In this document: one piece after another, positions 1-7,692 of the stretch | How positions within the stretch are numbered: the stretch's first letter is position 1 | Layout of the letters: each line of letters begins with the position of its first letter | Source of the DNA: Janthinobacterium sp. | Lineage (GTDB): Bacteria > Pseudomonadota > Gammaproteobacteria > Burkholderiales > Burkholderiaceae_D | Reading direction: 5' to 3' | DNA: 64,000 nucleotides | NCBI RefSeq assembly: GCF_009923995.1 | Contig: NZ_RFSK01000006.1 | Span: forward strand, 91,866-155,865 | Notes under the pieces: generated by a model | Told to the model about the DNA's origin: nothing | The model's input: the letters and a program-made list of their open reading frames with translations, nothing else | Database searches by the model: none | Made by a program: the position numbers and the translations under genes

Positions 1-341
1 CACCAGGCGGCCCGGGCATCCGCGTCGACTCGCACGCCTACGCCGGCTACTACGTACCGCCGCACTACGACTCGATGATCGGCAAAGTGATCGCTTACGG
101 CGCCACGCGCGAACAAGCGATTCGCCGCATGCAGATCGCCCTGTCCGAAATGGTGGTCGAAGGCATCAACACGAACATCGCCCTGCACCGCGAATTGATG
201 ATCGACGCGCGCTTCATCGAAGGCGGCACCAATATTCACTATCTGGAACAGAAACTGGCCGACATGCCGGACCTGGGCAAGAACCTGAATAGCGGCAGCC
301 CCAGCATCGCCAAGAAATCCGAAATCAAGGCGGGCGCATGA
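1..341 (+). CDS. accC: Biotin carboxylase subunit of acetyl-CoA carboxylase (3' end only)
   Basis: The reading frame is open from base 3, so the gene starts before the window and only its last ~112 codons are seen. AccC carboxylates biotin on the carrier protein AccB using ATP and bicarbonate, the first step of fatty acid synthesis. The visible part matches the C-terminal biotin carboxylase domain: a GIRVDSH stretch, a [10 protein letters not shown] stretch, and the tail [15 protein letters not shown] that is typical of the family. The stop codon overlaps the prmA start (ATGA at 338-341), so the two are probably translated together. Confidence 0.93.
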   Translation, partial: PGGPGIRVDSHAYAGYYVPPHYDSMIGKVIAYGATREQAIRRMQIALSEMVVEGINTNIALHRELMIDARFIEGGTNIHYLEQKLADMPDLGKNLNSGSPSIAKKSEIKAGA

Positions 342-1282
342 GCTGGACTGAAATCGTCATCGAAATCGCCCGCGACAACGCCGAGGCCATGTCCGACGCC
401 CTGATGGAAGCGGGCGCCCTGTCGGTGTCGGTGGAAGATGCCGACGAAGGCACGGAAGCCGAGCAGCCCCTGTTTGGCGAACCCGGCATGGAACCGAAGG
501 AAGCGGCGTGGGAACGCAGCCGCGTGGTGGCGCTGACGGACGTCGATGCCGACCAGGCGGCCATCGTGGCCGCTGCCGCCCAGGCAGTTGGCATGGCGGA
601 AGCGCCCGCGTTTGCCGTGCGCCCCGTGGAAGAGCAGGACTGGGTGCGTCTGACCCAGTCGCAATTCGCGCCTATTCACATCGGCAAGAATATCTGGGTC
701 GTGCCCAGCTGGCACGAGGCACCGGACCCTGACGGCCTGATCCTGGAACTGGACCCTGGCCTGGCTTTCGGCACGGGCAGCCATCCGACCACGCGCTTGT
801 GCATGGAGTGGCTGGAGGCGCATCCCGCCCCCGGCAAGACCGTGCTCGACTACGGTTGCGGTTCCGGCATCCTGGCCATGGTGGCCAAGAAACTCGGTGC
901 GGCAACCGTCGCCGGCGTGGATATCGATCCGCAGGCGATCGAATCGGCGCGCGACAATGCCGATCGCAACCAGTGCGAGATCGAATATTTCTTGCCAGAC
1001 ACGTTTGCCACCTCGGCACACGCCACGGCCAAGTTTGACATCGTCGTCGCCAACATCCTGTCGAGCCCATTGAAACTGATGGCGCCGATGCTGTCGGGAC
1101 GCGTCGCCGACGGTGGCGCCCTGATCCTGTCCGGCGTACTGGCACGCCAGGCGGAAGAAGTGGCCGCTGCCTACGCACCGTTCATCCAGCTGGGTGTCTG
1201 GGCCGAGCAGGACGGCTGGGTGGCGCTGCATGGCCGCCTGGGCGCTACGCAAGCCCCTGCGCCCCGCGCGGAAGGTGCATAA
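338..1282 (+). CDS. prmA: Ribosomal protein L11 methyltransferase
   Basis: PrmA methylates ribosomal protein L11 using S-adenosylmethionine in the cytoplasm. The 314-residue product has the usual family length, with an N-terminal L11-recognition domain followed by a Rossmann methyltransferase domain. Visible motifs are [16 protein letters not shown] near residue 139, the SAM-binding [12 protein letters not shown] stretch near residue 170, the acidic VAGVDIDP stretch, and [10 protein letters not shown] as the post-motif loop. The ATG overlaps the accC stop. The order accC-prmA-DUF3426 protein is common in Burkholderiales. Confidence 0.95.
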   Translation: MSWTEIVIEIARDNAEAMSDALMEAGALSVSVEDADEGTEAEQPLFGEPGMEPKEAAWERSRVVALTDVDADQAAIVAAAAQAVGMAEAPAFAVRPVEEQDWVRLTQSQFAPIHIGKNIWVVPSWHEAPDPDGLILELDPGLAFGTGSHPTTRLCMEWLEAHPAPGKTVLDYGCGSGILAMVAKKLGAATVAGVDIDPQAIESARDNADRNQCEIEYFLPDTFATSAHATAKFDIVVANILSSPLKLMAPMLSGRVADGGALILSGVLARQAEEVAAAYAPFIQLGVWAEQDGWVALHGRLGATQAPAPRAEGA

Positions 1283-1290
1283 GCACAGCA

Positions 1291-2577
1291 ATGGCCCTCG
1301 CCACCAAATGCCCCCACTGCAACACGATATTTCGGGTCGCTGCTGACCAGTTGAAGTTACGTGGGGGCATCGTGCGCTGTGGCACGTGCAGGGAAGTCTT
1401 TGACGGCAATGCCGCACTGGTCGATCCAGCTGCGGCATCACCGTTTTTAACGTCCGGCCCCGCCACCGCCGCCCCGCTGTCGCCCCCTTATCCGCTGGAT
1501 GCCAGCCTGCCGTCCGCCACGGACGACGAACCCATCTATTCCCTCGATTTCGACACCTCGTTCGATCCGTTCGGCATCCTGCCTGAAACGGCGCAGCTCA
1601 GGGATGACGAAGACGAGGATGAACACATCGAGCTGGACCTCGACGTGGGCCTGCCCGCCGAAGTGCCGGGCGACGCGCCTGTCGCCGCCCCTGCCCCGCT
1701 TGAGCCGCCGGCAGCGACACCCGTCGCCACGCCAGCCGCCCTGCCGGAAGCACCCCTGCCCCAGCCGATGGCGCCGTTCAAGCGCCGCCAGGCCGATGAC
1801 GCGCCCGCCTTCGCCACGTATCTGCGCGACAGCCGCCGCGAACCGAGCCTGCAGGCCGGCGCCGCGCCAGCCTTGCCGGCAGCCGAAAAAGTCAGCCTGG
1901 ACAAGCCCGTGCCCCCCGCGCCCGTCGCCGACGGCCCTGCGCGCCAGGAGCCCACGTTCGGCGATTCGCCGTTTGCGCCGCTGCCGGCCGCAACTGTTGT
2001 GCCAGATCCCCCCCAGGAGACTGGCGACGCCGCTGTGCCGCCCCTCGATGCCGACCCCGAACCCGCCTTCGTGACCCAGGGCCGGCGCCGCGAACAGAGC
2101 GGCAAGGCCGTGCGCGTGGCGATGGCCGTCGGCTCCGTCGCCCTGCTGCTGTTATTGCTCCTGCAAGTGATGACCACCTTCCGCAATCCCCTGGCGGCGC
2201 AATTTCCGCAGTGGAAGCCAACCCTGGTGGCATTGTGCAAGATGAGCGGCTGCCAGGTGGACTTGCCGGCACAGATCGAGGCGCTGTCCATCGAACAGGG
2301 CGAATTGCAAACCCTGAAGGAACAGACCTTCTCGTATGTGTCGCTGCTGCGCAACCAGAGCCGCAGCGTGCAAGCCTGGCCCAGCATCGAACTGATCCTC
2401 AACGACGCGAATGACAAGCCCGTGTTGCGCCGCGTCATCGCACCGCGCGACTACCTGCCTGCCACCATCGACGTCAGCCAGGGTTTTGCGCCGCGCTCGG
2501 AACAAACCATCAAACTGTACTTCGCATTAGACCAGCTCACGGCGTCTGGCTACCATATCGCCATCTTTTACCCTTAA
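1291..2577 (+). CDS. Zinc-ribbon and DUF3426 domain membrane protein
   Basis: Residues 1-40 form an MJ0042-type zinc ribbon with two CxxC pairs (CPHC near residue 8, CGTC near residue 31). A long Pro/Ala-rich, probably disordered stretch follows to about residue 270. One membrane segment rich in Val and Leu lies near residues 275-297, followed by a C-terminal DUF3426 domain of about 130 residues, probably outside the membrane. The function of the family is not known to me. The gene follows prmA by 8 bases and is probably in the same transcript. Confidence 0.85.
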   Translation: MALATKCPHCNTIFRVAADQLKLRGGIVRCGTCREVFDGNAALVDPAAASPFLTSGPATAAPLSPPYPLDASLPSATDDEPIYSLDFDTSFDPFGILPETAQLRDDEDEDEHIELDLDVGLPAEVPGDAPVAAPAPLEPPAATPVATPAALPEAPLPQPMAPFKRRQADDAPAFATYLRDSRREPSLQAGAAPALPAAEKVSLDKPVPPAPVADGPARQEPTFGDSPFAPLPAATVVPDPPQETGDAAVPPLDADPEPAFVTQGRRREQSGKAVRVAMAVGSVALLLLLLLQVMTTFRNPLAAQFPQWKPTLVALCKMSGCQVDLPAQIEALSIEQGELQTLKEQTFSYVSLLRNQSRSVQAWPSIELILNDANDKPVLRRVIAPRDYLPATIDVSQGFAPRSEQTIKLYFALDQLTASGYHIAIFYP

Positions 2578-2588
2578 AGCACACTATC

Positions 2589-3527
2589 ATGACCAAAACT
2601 TCGTTGATCTGCGGCTCGCTTGCCACCGACACCATCATGCAATTTCCCGGCCGCTTCGGCGAATCCCTGCTGGCCGACCAGTTGCACAAGGTAAACGTTT
2701 CCTTCCTCGTGCCTACCATGCGCACGGAGTTCGGCGGCTGCTCGGGCAACATCGCCTACAGCCTGAAAATGCTGGGCGGCGATCCGCGCATCGTCGGCGT
2801 CATGGGACAGGACAGTGCCGCCTACCTGGAACGCCTGCAAAAGCTGGGCATTTCAACCGCCAACATCCTGATCAAGGCCGACAGCTACAATGCGCAGTGC
2901 TTCGTCACGGCCGATGCGGACAATAACCAGATCAACGCCTTCCACCCGGGCGCCATGTCGTTCGCGCATGAAAACCCGATCGCCAATGCCGGCCCGGCCA
3001 AGGTAGCCATCATTTCGCCGGATGGCGACCTGGGCATGCTCAAGCACGCTGCCGACCTGGCCGAACTGGGCATTCCCTTCATGTTTGACCCAGGTCAACA
3101 GTTGCCGCGCTTCAATGGCGAACAATTGATCGATTTCATCAACAAGGCCACGTATGTGTCCGCCAACGATTATGAAATGGAAATGTTGATGGAACGCACG
3201 GGCTTGACGCTGCCGGACATCGCCAGCCGCCTGCAAGCGCTGATCGTCACGCGCGGCGAAAAGGGATCGGAGATTTACACGGACGGCAAACGCATCGACA
3301 TTCCTGTCGTGGCTGCCAAGGAAGTGCTGGATCCGACGGGCTGCGGCGACGCCTACCGTGCTGGCTTGCTGTTCGGCATCACCAACGACCTGGGCTGGGA
3401 AACCAGCGGCCGCCTGGCCAGCCTGCTGGGCGCCATCAAGATCGCCACGCAGGGCGCGCAAAACCATGTATTTACGCCGGCAAGCATCGCCGACCAGTTT
3501 GAAGCGGCATTCGGCTACCGCTATTAA
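2589..3527 (+). CDS. PfkB-family carbohydrate or nucleoside kinase
   Basis: A 312-residue ribokinase/PfkB fold protein. The N-terminal part has the GGCSGNIAYSLKMLGG glycine motif (PfkB signature 1 region). Near residue 248 lies DPTGCGDAYRAGLL, a signature 2 variant that contains the catalytic Asp and the anion hole. Family members phosphorylate sugars or nucleosides such as adenosine or ribose; the substrate cannot be told from sequence alone. It follows the DUF3426 gene by 11 bases, so it probably closes the accC-prmA transcript. Confidence 0.88.
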   Translation: MTKTSLICGSLATDTIMQFPGRFGESLLADQLHKVNVSFLVPTMRTEFGGCSGNIAYSLKMLGGDPRIVGVMGQDSAAYLERLQKLGISTANILIKADSYNAQCFVTADADNNQINAFHPGAMSFAHENPIANAGPAKVAIISPDGDLGMLKHAADLAELGIPFMFDPGQQLPRFNGEQLIDFINKATYVSANDYEMEMLMERTGLTLPDIASRLQALIVTRGEKGSEIYTDGKRIDIPVVAAKEVLDPTGCGDAYRAGLLFGITNDLGWETSGRLASLLGAIKIATQGAQNHVFTPASIADQFEAAFGYRY

Positions 3528-3533
3528 TGAACT

Positions 3534-3597
3534 GGGGTCAGTCGCTTCGCGATCGGAATACGTCCCATTGGGACGTATTCCCCCGCCGGGTCTGACC
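3534..3597. repeat. Intergenic palindromic repeat, GGGGTCAG...GGGTCTGACC type
   Basis: The outer arms are GGGGTCAG and CGCCGGGTCTGACC. Inside sits a perfect 12-bp inverted repeat, GGAATACGTCCC / GGGACGTATTCC, with loop ATT. The outer arms match the compact palindrome at 25175-25201. It lies just after the kinase stop and may act as a terminator or be a REP-type element. Confidence 0.6.
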
Positions 3598-3629
3598 GCA
3601 TGCACGTCGGCGTGAGCCAAAGTGCGGAT

Positions 3630-3655
3630 GTCGGGTTACGCTACGCTAACCCGAC
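3630..3655. repeat. Intergenic inverted repeat GTCGGGTTA/TAACCCGAC
   Basis: Perfect 9-bp arms around an 8-base loop CGCTACGC, between the convergent kinase and yggT genes. It could fold as a hairpin terminator for either gene, but no clear T-run follows, so a REP-like repeat is equally likely. Confidence 0.5.
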
Positions 3656-3672
3656 CTATGCCACCATCACCA

Positions 3673-4206
3673 TCATCGCACCACAAAAATCATCCCCACC
3701 AGCACTTGCGCGATCTGCAGCAGGATCAGCGCCACCAGCAGCGACAGGTCCAGGCTGCCGACCAGCGGCACCACTTTACGTATCGGACGCAGCAGCGGCT
3801 CGTTCAGGGCCCGTACGAACGGCGCCAGGGGCGCATGCGGATTGACCCAGCTGAAGATGGCTTCGATGATCAGCAAGGCCATGAAACCGTAGAGTATCCA
3901 TTGCAGGAAGCGTTGCAGCGACTTGAGCAGTACCGCCTCGAAGGGATAGCCGGAAATCAGCAAGACTGTGCTTGCCAGCAAGACAATCAAAAAAGCGCCG
4001 ATCAGGCTGGCCCAGTCATACCCGCCCACGCCAGGTATCACGCGGCGCAAGGGACGCACCAGCCAGTCGGACAATTGAAAGGTGAATTGCGCCACGGACG
4101 ACGGCGGCCGCACGCGTACCGCCTGCATCCAGAAGCGCAGCAGCAGGACGCCGCCCAGCAAGGTGGCGATGGTATCAACGATCAATGTAAGGATAACGAT
4201 CAGCAC
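3673..4206 (-). CDS. YggT family integral membrane protein
   Basis: The 177-residue product is mostly hydrophobic, with about four membrane segments and two internal YggT repeats. The first contains RFWMQAVRV and LVRPLRRVIPG; the second contains EAIFSWVNP and LLRPIRKVVP. The family is widespread and often sits near proline biosynthesis or cell division genes. Roles in osmotic stress or envelope function have been suggested, but the exact role is unclear. The gene stands alone here, between a repeat-rich gap and the terminator of the H1-like gene. Confidence 0.88.
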   Translation of the reverse strand: MLIVILTLIVDTIATLLGGVLLLRFWMQAVRVRPPSSVAQFTFQLSDWLVRPLRRVIPGVGGYDWASLIGAFLIVLLASTVLLISGYPFEAVLLKSLQRFLQWILYGFMALLIIEAIFSWVNPHAPLAPFVRALNEPLLRPIRKVVPLVGSLDLSLLVALILLQIAQVLVGMIFVVR

Positions 4207-4218
4207 GACTAATTCTCC

Positions 4219-4254
4219 AAAAAAAAACCGCTGTGTGATTGAGTCACACAGCGG
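4219..4254 (-). terminator. Rho-independent terminator of the H1-like gene
   Basis: Perfect 11-bp stem CCGCTGTGTGA / TCACACAGCGG (4228-4238 and 4244-4254) with a 5-base loop. On the minus strand it is followed by a run of nine T. It lies 35 bp after the stop of the H1-like gene. Confidence 0.85.
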
Positions 4255-4289
4255 CGTGTTGCCTCATCCAGGCATCCGTATCGTGGAAA

Positions 4290-5535
4290 TTACGATGGGC
4301 GGGTGCTGGTTGGGAATGGCCAGGCGGCGGCCGGTGCCAACACGGTTTTTGCTACAGGTGCGATAGGCGCCGATGGCTTGGCGACCGGAGCTGCCTTCTT
4401 CGGCGCGGCCTTTTTAGGCGCGGCCTTCTTGACGGCTGGCTTGGCAGCTACGGCGGCTGGTGCCGCTGCAGTTGCTGCTGCCGGTGCTGCGACAGGAGCC
4501 GGTGCGGCCACTGCTGGCGCTGCAGCTGGCTTGGCGGCAGGTTTCGCTGCGGCTTTCGCGGCCGGCTTGGCGGCCGGTTTTGCTGCGACCTTGGCCGCTG
4601 GCTTGGCGGCAACCTTGGCGGCAGGTTTCGCTGCCGGTTTCGCTGCTACCTTGGCTGCCGGCTTCGCGGCGACCTTGGCCGCTGGCTTGGCGGCAGCTTT
4701 TGCTGCCGGCTTCGCTGCTACCTTGGCCGCTGGCTTGGCTGCCACTTTTGCCGCTGGCTTGGCGGCGGCTTTCGCTGCCGGCTTCGCTGCTACCTTGGCT
4801 GCTGGCTTCGCTGCAGCCTTGGCTGCCGGCTTTGCCGCTTTGGCGGCCGGCTTGGCTGCTGCCTTGGCGACGACTTTCTTCGCTGCCGGCTTGGCTGCCA
4901 CTTTGGCCGCCGGTTTCACTGCTGCCTTGGCGGCAGGTTTCGCTGCGGCTTTTTTCACTGCTGGCTTCGCTGCTGCCTTGGCCGCTGGCTTGGCTGCCGC
5001 TTTGGCTGCAGGCTTGGCTGCCGCTTTGGCGGCCGGCTTGGCTGCTGCCTTGGCGACGACTTTCTTCGCTGCCGGCTTGGCTTGCTGCTGCCTTGGCCGC
5101 TGGTTTCGCTACGGCTTTTTTCACCGCTGGCTTGGCTGCTGCCTTGGCGGCAGGTTTTGCTGCAGCTTTTGCAGCTGGCTTGGCGGCCGGCTTGGCAACG
5201 GCTTTTTTCGCCGCTGGCTTGGCTGCTGCCTTGGCGACAGGTTTCGCTGCGACTTTTGCTGCCGGCTTGGCGGCCGGTTTGGCTGCGGCCTTGGCAGCGG
5301 GTTTCGCTGCAGCTTTCGCTACTGGCTTGGCGGCAGGTTTCGCTGCGGCTTTCGCGGCCGGCTTGGCGGCCGGTTTTGCTGCGGTTTTGGCGACTGGTTT
5401 TGCGGCTGGTTTGGCTGCGGCCTTGGCAGCTGGTTTAGCGGCAACCGGCTTCGCTGCGGCTGCCGGCTTCTTCGCGGCAGGAGCAGCCTTGGCGGCTGGT
5501 TTCTTTACTTCTGATTTCTTAGCGGCTGTTGCCAT
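4290..5535 (-). CDS. Histone H1-like Lys/Ala/Pro-rich DNA-binding protein, frameshifted
   Basis: A protein built almost wholly of AAKP-type repeats, like the C-terminal tail of histone H1 and AlgP/Hc1-type bacterial proteins. It probably binds DNA without sequence preference. The start at 5535 (MATAAKKSEVKK) is preferred over an in-frame ATG at 5550 because AAGGAGAG sits at the right distance before it. The repeat pattern runs in this frame to about 5085, then turns into Ser/Gln/Arg-rich nonsense. From there the AAKP pattern continues in another frame to the stop at 4290. An extra CTTG at about 5081-5084 (plus strand) accounts for the switch. Without it the product would be about 413 residues. 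It may be a sequencing or assembly error, or a true slippage mutation. Confidence 0.75.
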
Positions 5536-5550
5536 TTGTCTCTCCTTCAT

Positions 5551-5831
5551 CTGAGATGAGAAATTTAAGCTACAAGATTTAAACCCGTCCGACCCACCAC
5601 GAGGATAGGCCAGGCGAATTATTCATCGGCACAAACGGTCGTTTGCGCTAATGAATTCGGCACCAGCTGAACTGCTGCAACTCCTCACGTTTGCAGCACT
5701 TCAGCCATCGTCGGTGCCACCCTGCTTTATCTCGCAGCTGGTGGCAAAGTCTGAATTCGGTCATTCGTTTTCGATGCCGTGCGTTTTTTCGCTCCTCGCA
5801 TCGCGCTCGCCACAACACCTATCCGTCAAAT
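5551..5831. other. Intergenic stretch before the H1-like gene
   Basis: No gene with convincing coding signs is seen. The stretch next to the H1-like start should hold its promoter, but no clear -35/-10 pair could be picked. A small palindrome CATCTGAGATG lies near 5548-5558. Confidence 0.4.
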
Positions 5832-5869
5832 AAAAAACCGCCATGCCTGAAAAAATTCGGGCACGGCGG
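5832..5869 (-). terminator. Rho-independent terminator without an upstream gene
   Basis: Arms CCGCCATGCC (5838-5847) and GGCACGGCGG (5860-5869) pair with a single mismatch, followed on the minus strand by a run of six T. The nearest minus-strand gene upstream, nrdB, already has its own terminator, so this one points to a separate transcript. Confidence 0.7.
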
Positions 5870-5981
5870 CAGACGAAAACGGTGTGGTTTTGTGCATATC
5901 CGTGTAAATCTGTATCCCTGTTTTGCGAGGTTTTTTCGTTACCGCGCTGGTTAAAAAACCCCGCATTCTAACGCTCGCATT
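5832..5981 (-). ncRNA. Candidate small RNA with its own promoter and terminator
   Basis: On the minus strand a -35 box TTGACA (6015-6010) and a -10-like TATGAG (5993-5988) are separated by 16 bp. Transcription would start near 5981. The transcript could form a 12-bp hairpin, GCGGGGTTTTTT paired with AAAAAACCTCGC including one G-U pair, and ends in a strong terminator (10-bp stem 5838-5869, then six T). There is no open reading frame of note in the ~150-nt unit. It lies after the nrdB terminator, so it should be independent of nrdB. I do not recognise a known RNA family. Confidence 0.5.
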
Positions 5982-5987
5982 TGCAAT

Positions 5988-6015
5988 CTCATAAAGTACA
6001 CGAAAACCTTGTCAA
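5988..6015 (-). promoter_or_regulatory. Predicted sigma-70 promoter of the candidate sRNA
   Basis: A perfect TTGACA and a TATGAG with 16-bp spacing on the minus strand. The -10 box matches the consensus at four of six positions. Confidence 0.5.
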
Positions 6016-6263
6016 TGCGCAACCGGCACGACACGTTTTCACGGGCTTTTTTGCACGATACGCGCGCTATCGCACAATCGCGCCCCAAATGCCGCCGCCA
6101 GCGTCTCCGGAAACGATATTTTCAGCCCGCGGCGCGGCCGTGCGCGGCATCTGAAAAAACTGGCGCAAGCCGTGTCGCAGCGCCCAATGCATGCGCATTT
6201 TTGCGCCATGCCGGCGACGCTTTTCGACGTGCCGCGGCGACGGGATTTTTCTGGCGACGGGAC

Positions 6264-6296
6264 GAAAAAAAAGCGCCGTCATGTGACGGCGCTTTT
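6264..6296 (-). terminator. nrdB: Rho-independent terminator of nrdB
   Basis: Perfect 13-bp stem AAAAGCGCCGTCA / TGACGGCGCTTTT with a 2-base loop. It lies 20 bp after the nrdB stop, with A/T runs on both sides so it could work in both directions. Confidence 0.88.
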
Positions 6297-6315
6297 GATT
6301 TTGGAGGGCGCTGGC

Positions 6316-7467
6316 TTATTCCCAGTTCAGCGCGCCGCCGGTCTGGTATTCCGTCACGCGCGTCTCGAAGAAGTTACGTTCCTTCTTCATGTCGATCATC
6401 TCGCTCATCCACGGGAACGGATTTTCTTCCTGGGCAAACAGCGGCTCGATGCCGATCTGCTGCGCGCGGCGGTTGGCGATGAAGCGCAGGTAGCCCTTGA
6501 ACATCGGCGCGTTCAGACCCAGCACGCCGCGCGGCATGGTGTCTTCCGCGTACGCGTATTCCAGTTCCACGGCCTTCATGAACAGGTCCTTGATCTCTTC
6601 GCGGAAGGCGGCCGTCCACAGCTGCGGGTTTTCCATCTTGATCGTGTTGATCAAGTCGATGCCGAAGTTGCAGTGCATCGATTCGTCGCGCAGGATGTAC
6701 TGGTACTGCTCGGCAGCGCCCATCATCTTGTTCTGGCGGCCCAGCGCCAGGATCTGCGTGAAGCCCACGTAGAAGAACAGGCCTTCCATCAGGCAGGCGA
6801 AGACGATCAGGGACTTCAGCAGCTTCTGGTCGTTCTCCACCGTGCCGGTGACGAAGGCCGGATCGGTCAGGGTGTTGATGAACGGGATCAGGAATTCATC
6901 CTTGTCGCGGATCGACTTGACTTCGTTGTAGGCGTTGAAGATCTCGCCTTCGTCCAGGCCCAGCGATTCGACGATGTACTGGTAGGCGTGCGTATGGATC
7001 GCTTCCTCGAACGCCTGGCGCAGCAGGTACTGACGGCATTCCGGCGCCGTGATGTGGCGGTAGGTGCCCAGCACGATGTTGTTGGCGGCCAGCGAGTCGG
7101 CCGTCACGAAGAAGCCGAGGTTGCGCTTGACCAGGCGGCGCTCGTCGTCCGTCAGGCCGTTCGGGTTCTTCCACAGCTCGATGTCGCGCTGCATGTTCAC
7201 TTCCTGCGGCATCCAGTGGTTGGCGCAGCCGGCCAGGTATTTGTCCCATGCCCACTTGTACTTGAACGGCACCAGCTGGTTGACGTCCGTCTTGCCGTTG
7301 ATGATGCGCTTGTCGTCGGCATTCACGCGGCGCGCCACTTGTTCGGCATTCGCTTCGGACGGCTCGGCGCCGGCCGGCAGGTTCAAATCGGTATTTCCCA
7401 GCGGTGCTTGCTGCGCCGGACGCGGCACAGCTGCCGACGTGGTTTCATCATCCCAAGACAACGACAT
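6316..7467 (-). CDS. nrdB: Class Ia ribonucleotide reductase, beta subunit
   Basis: NrdB supplies the tyrosyl radical with which NrdA makes deoxyribonucleotides. The start MSLSWDDE at 7467 is preferred because AAGGAAG lies before it; an upstream in-frame ATG at 7485 has none. The product has 383 residues. All expected iron ligands are visible: D124, E155, H158, E228, E262 and H265, and the radical Tyr is Y162 in EAIHTHAY. The C-terminal tail, ending in GGALNWE, is the type that docks on NrdA. It lies 223 bp downstream of nrdA on the same strand, with a palindromic element between them, and is followed by a strong terminator. Confidence 0.96.
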   Translation of the reverse strand: MSLSWDDETTSAAVPRPAQQAPLGNTDLNLPAGAEPSEANAEQVARRVNADDKRIINGKTDVNQLVPFKYKWAWDKYLAGCANHWMPQEVNMQRDIELWKNPNGLTDDERRLVKRNLGFFVTADSLAANNIVLGTYRHITAPECRQYLLRQAFEEAIHTHAYQYIVESLGLDEGEIFNAYNEVKSIRDKDEFLIPFINTLTDPAFVTGTVENDQKLLKSLIVFACLMEGLFFYVGFTQILALGRQNKMMGAAEQYQYILRDESMHCNFGIDLINTIKMENPQLWTAAFREEIKDLFMKAVELEYAYAEDTMPRGVLGLNAPMFKGYLRFIANRRAQQIGIEPLFAQEENPFPWMSEMIDMKKERNFFETRVTEYQTGGALNWE

Positions 7468-7589
7468 ATTCTTCTTCCTTTCCATGCCGGCTCACCGGCG
7501 TCTGCAACAGGCCCGTTGAATCGGACAATACAGACATTGACAACATTGAATCAGCCCAGAAGTTCCGGGCTGACAACTTTAAATTTTTT

Positions 7590-7692
7590 AAAAACCGTCG
7601 CGAGCAAGCCCGATATCGGGTCGAGTAGCGGAGCCGTACTTTAGTACGGTGAGCAACACAGGACCCGGGAGGGGGCTGCGCAGCAGGTTTTT
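7590..7692. repeat. Dispersed palindromic element, copy 1 (between nrdA and nrdB)
   Basis: About 103 bp with outer arms AAAAACC / GGTTTTT and a core CCGTACTTTAGTACGGTGAGCA. The right end overlaps the nrdA stop codon. The core and outer arms match, in reverse orientation, elements at 24284-24391 and 39257-39364. Confidence 0.65.

Noticed and set aside
4239..5554. Long plus-strand frames opposite the H1-like gene
   Set aside because: They read the complement of the AAKP codons and give Leu/Arg/Gly/Cys repeats; not real proteins.
6009..6482. 157-codon plus-strand frame over the nrdB end
   Set aside because: Runs through the nrdB terminator and antisense to nrdB; Arg/Ser-rich nonsense.
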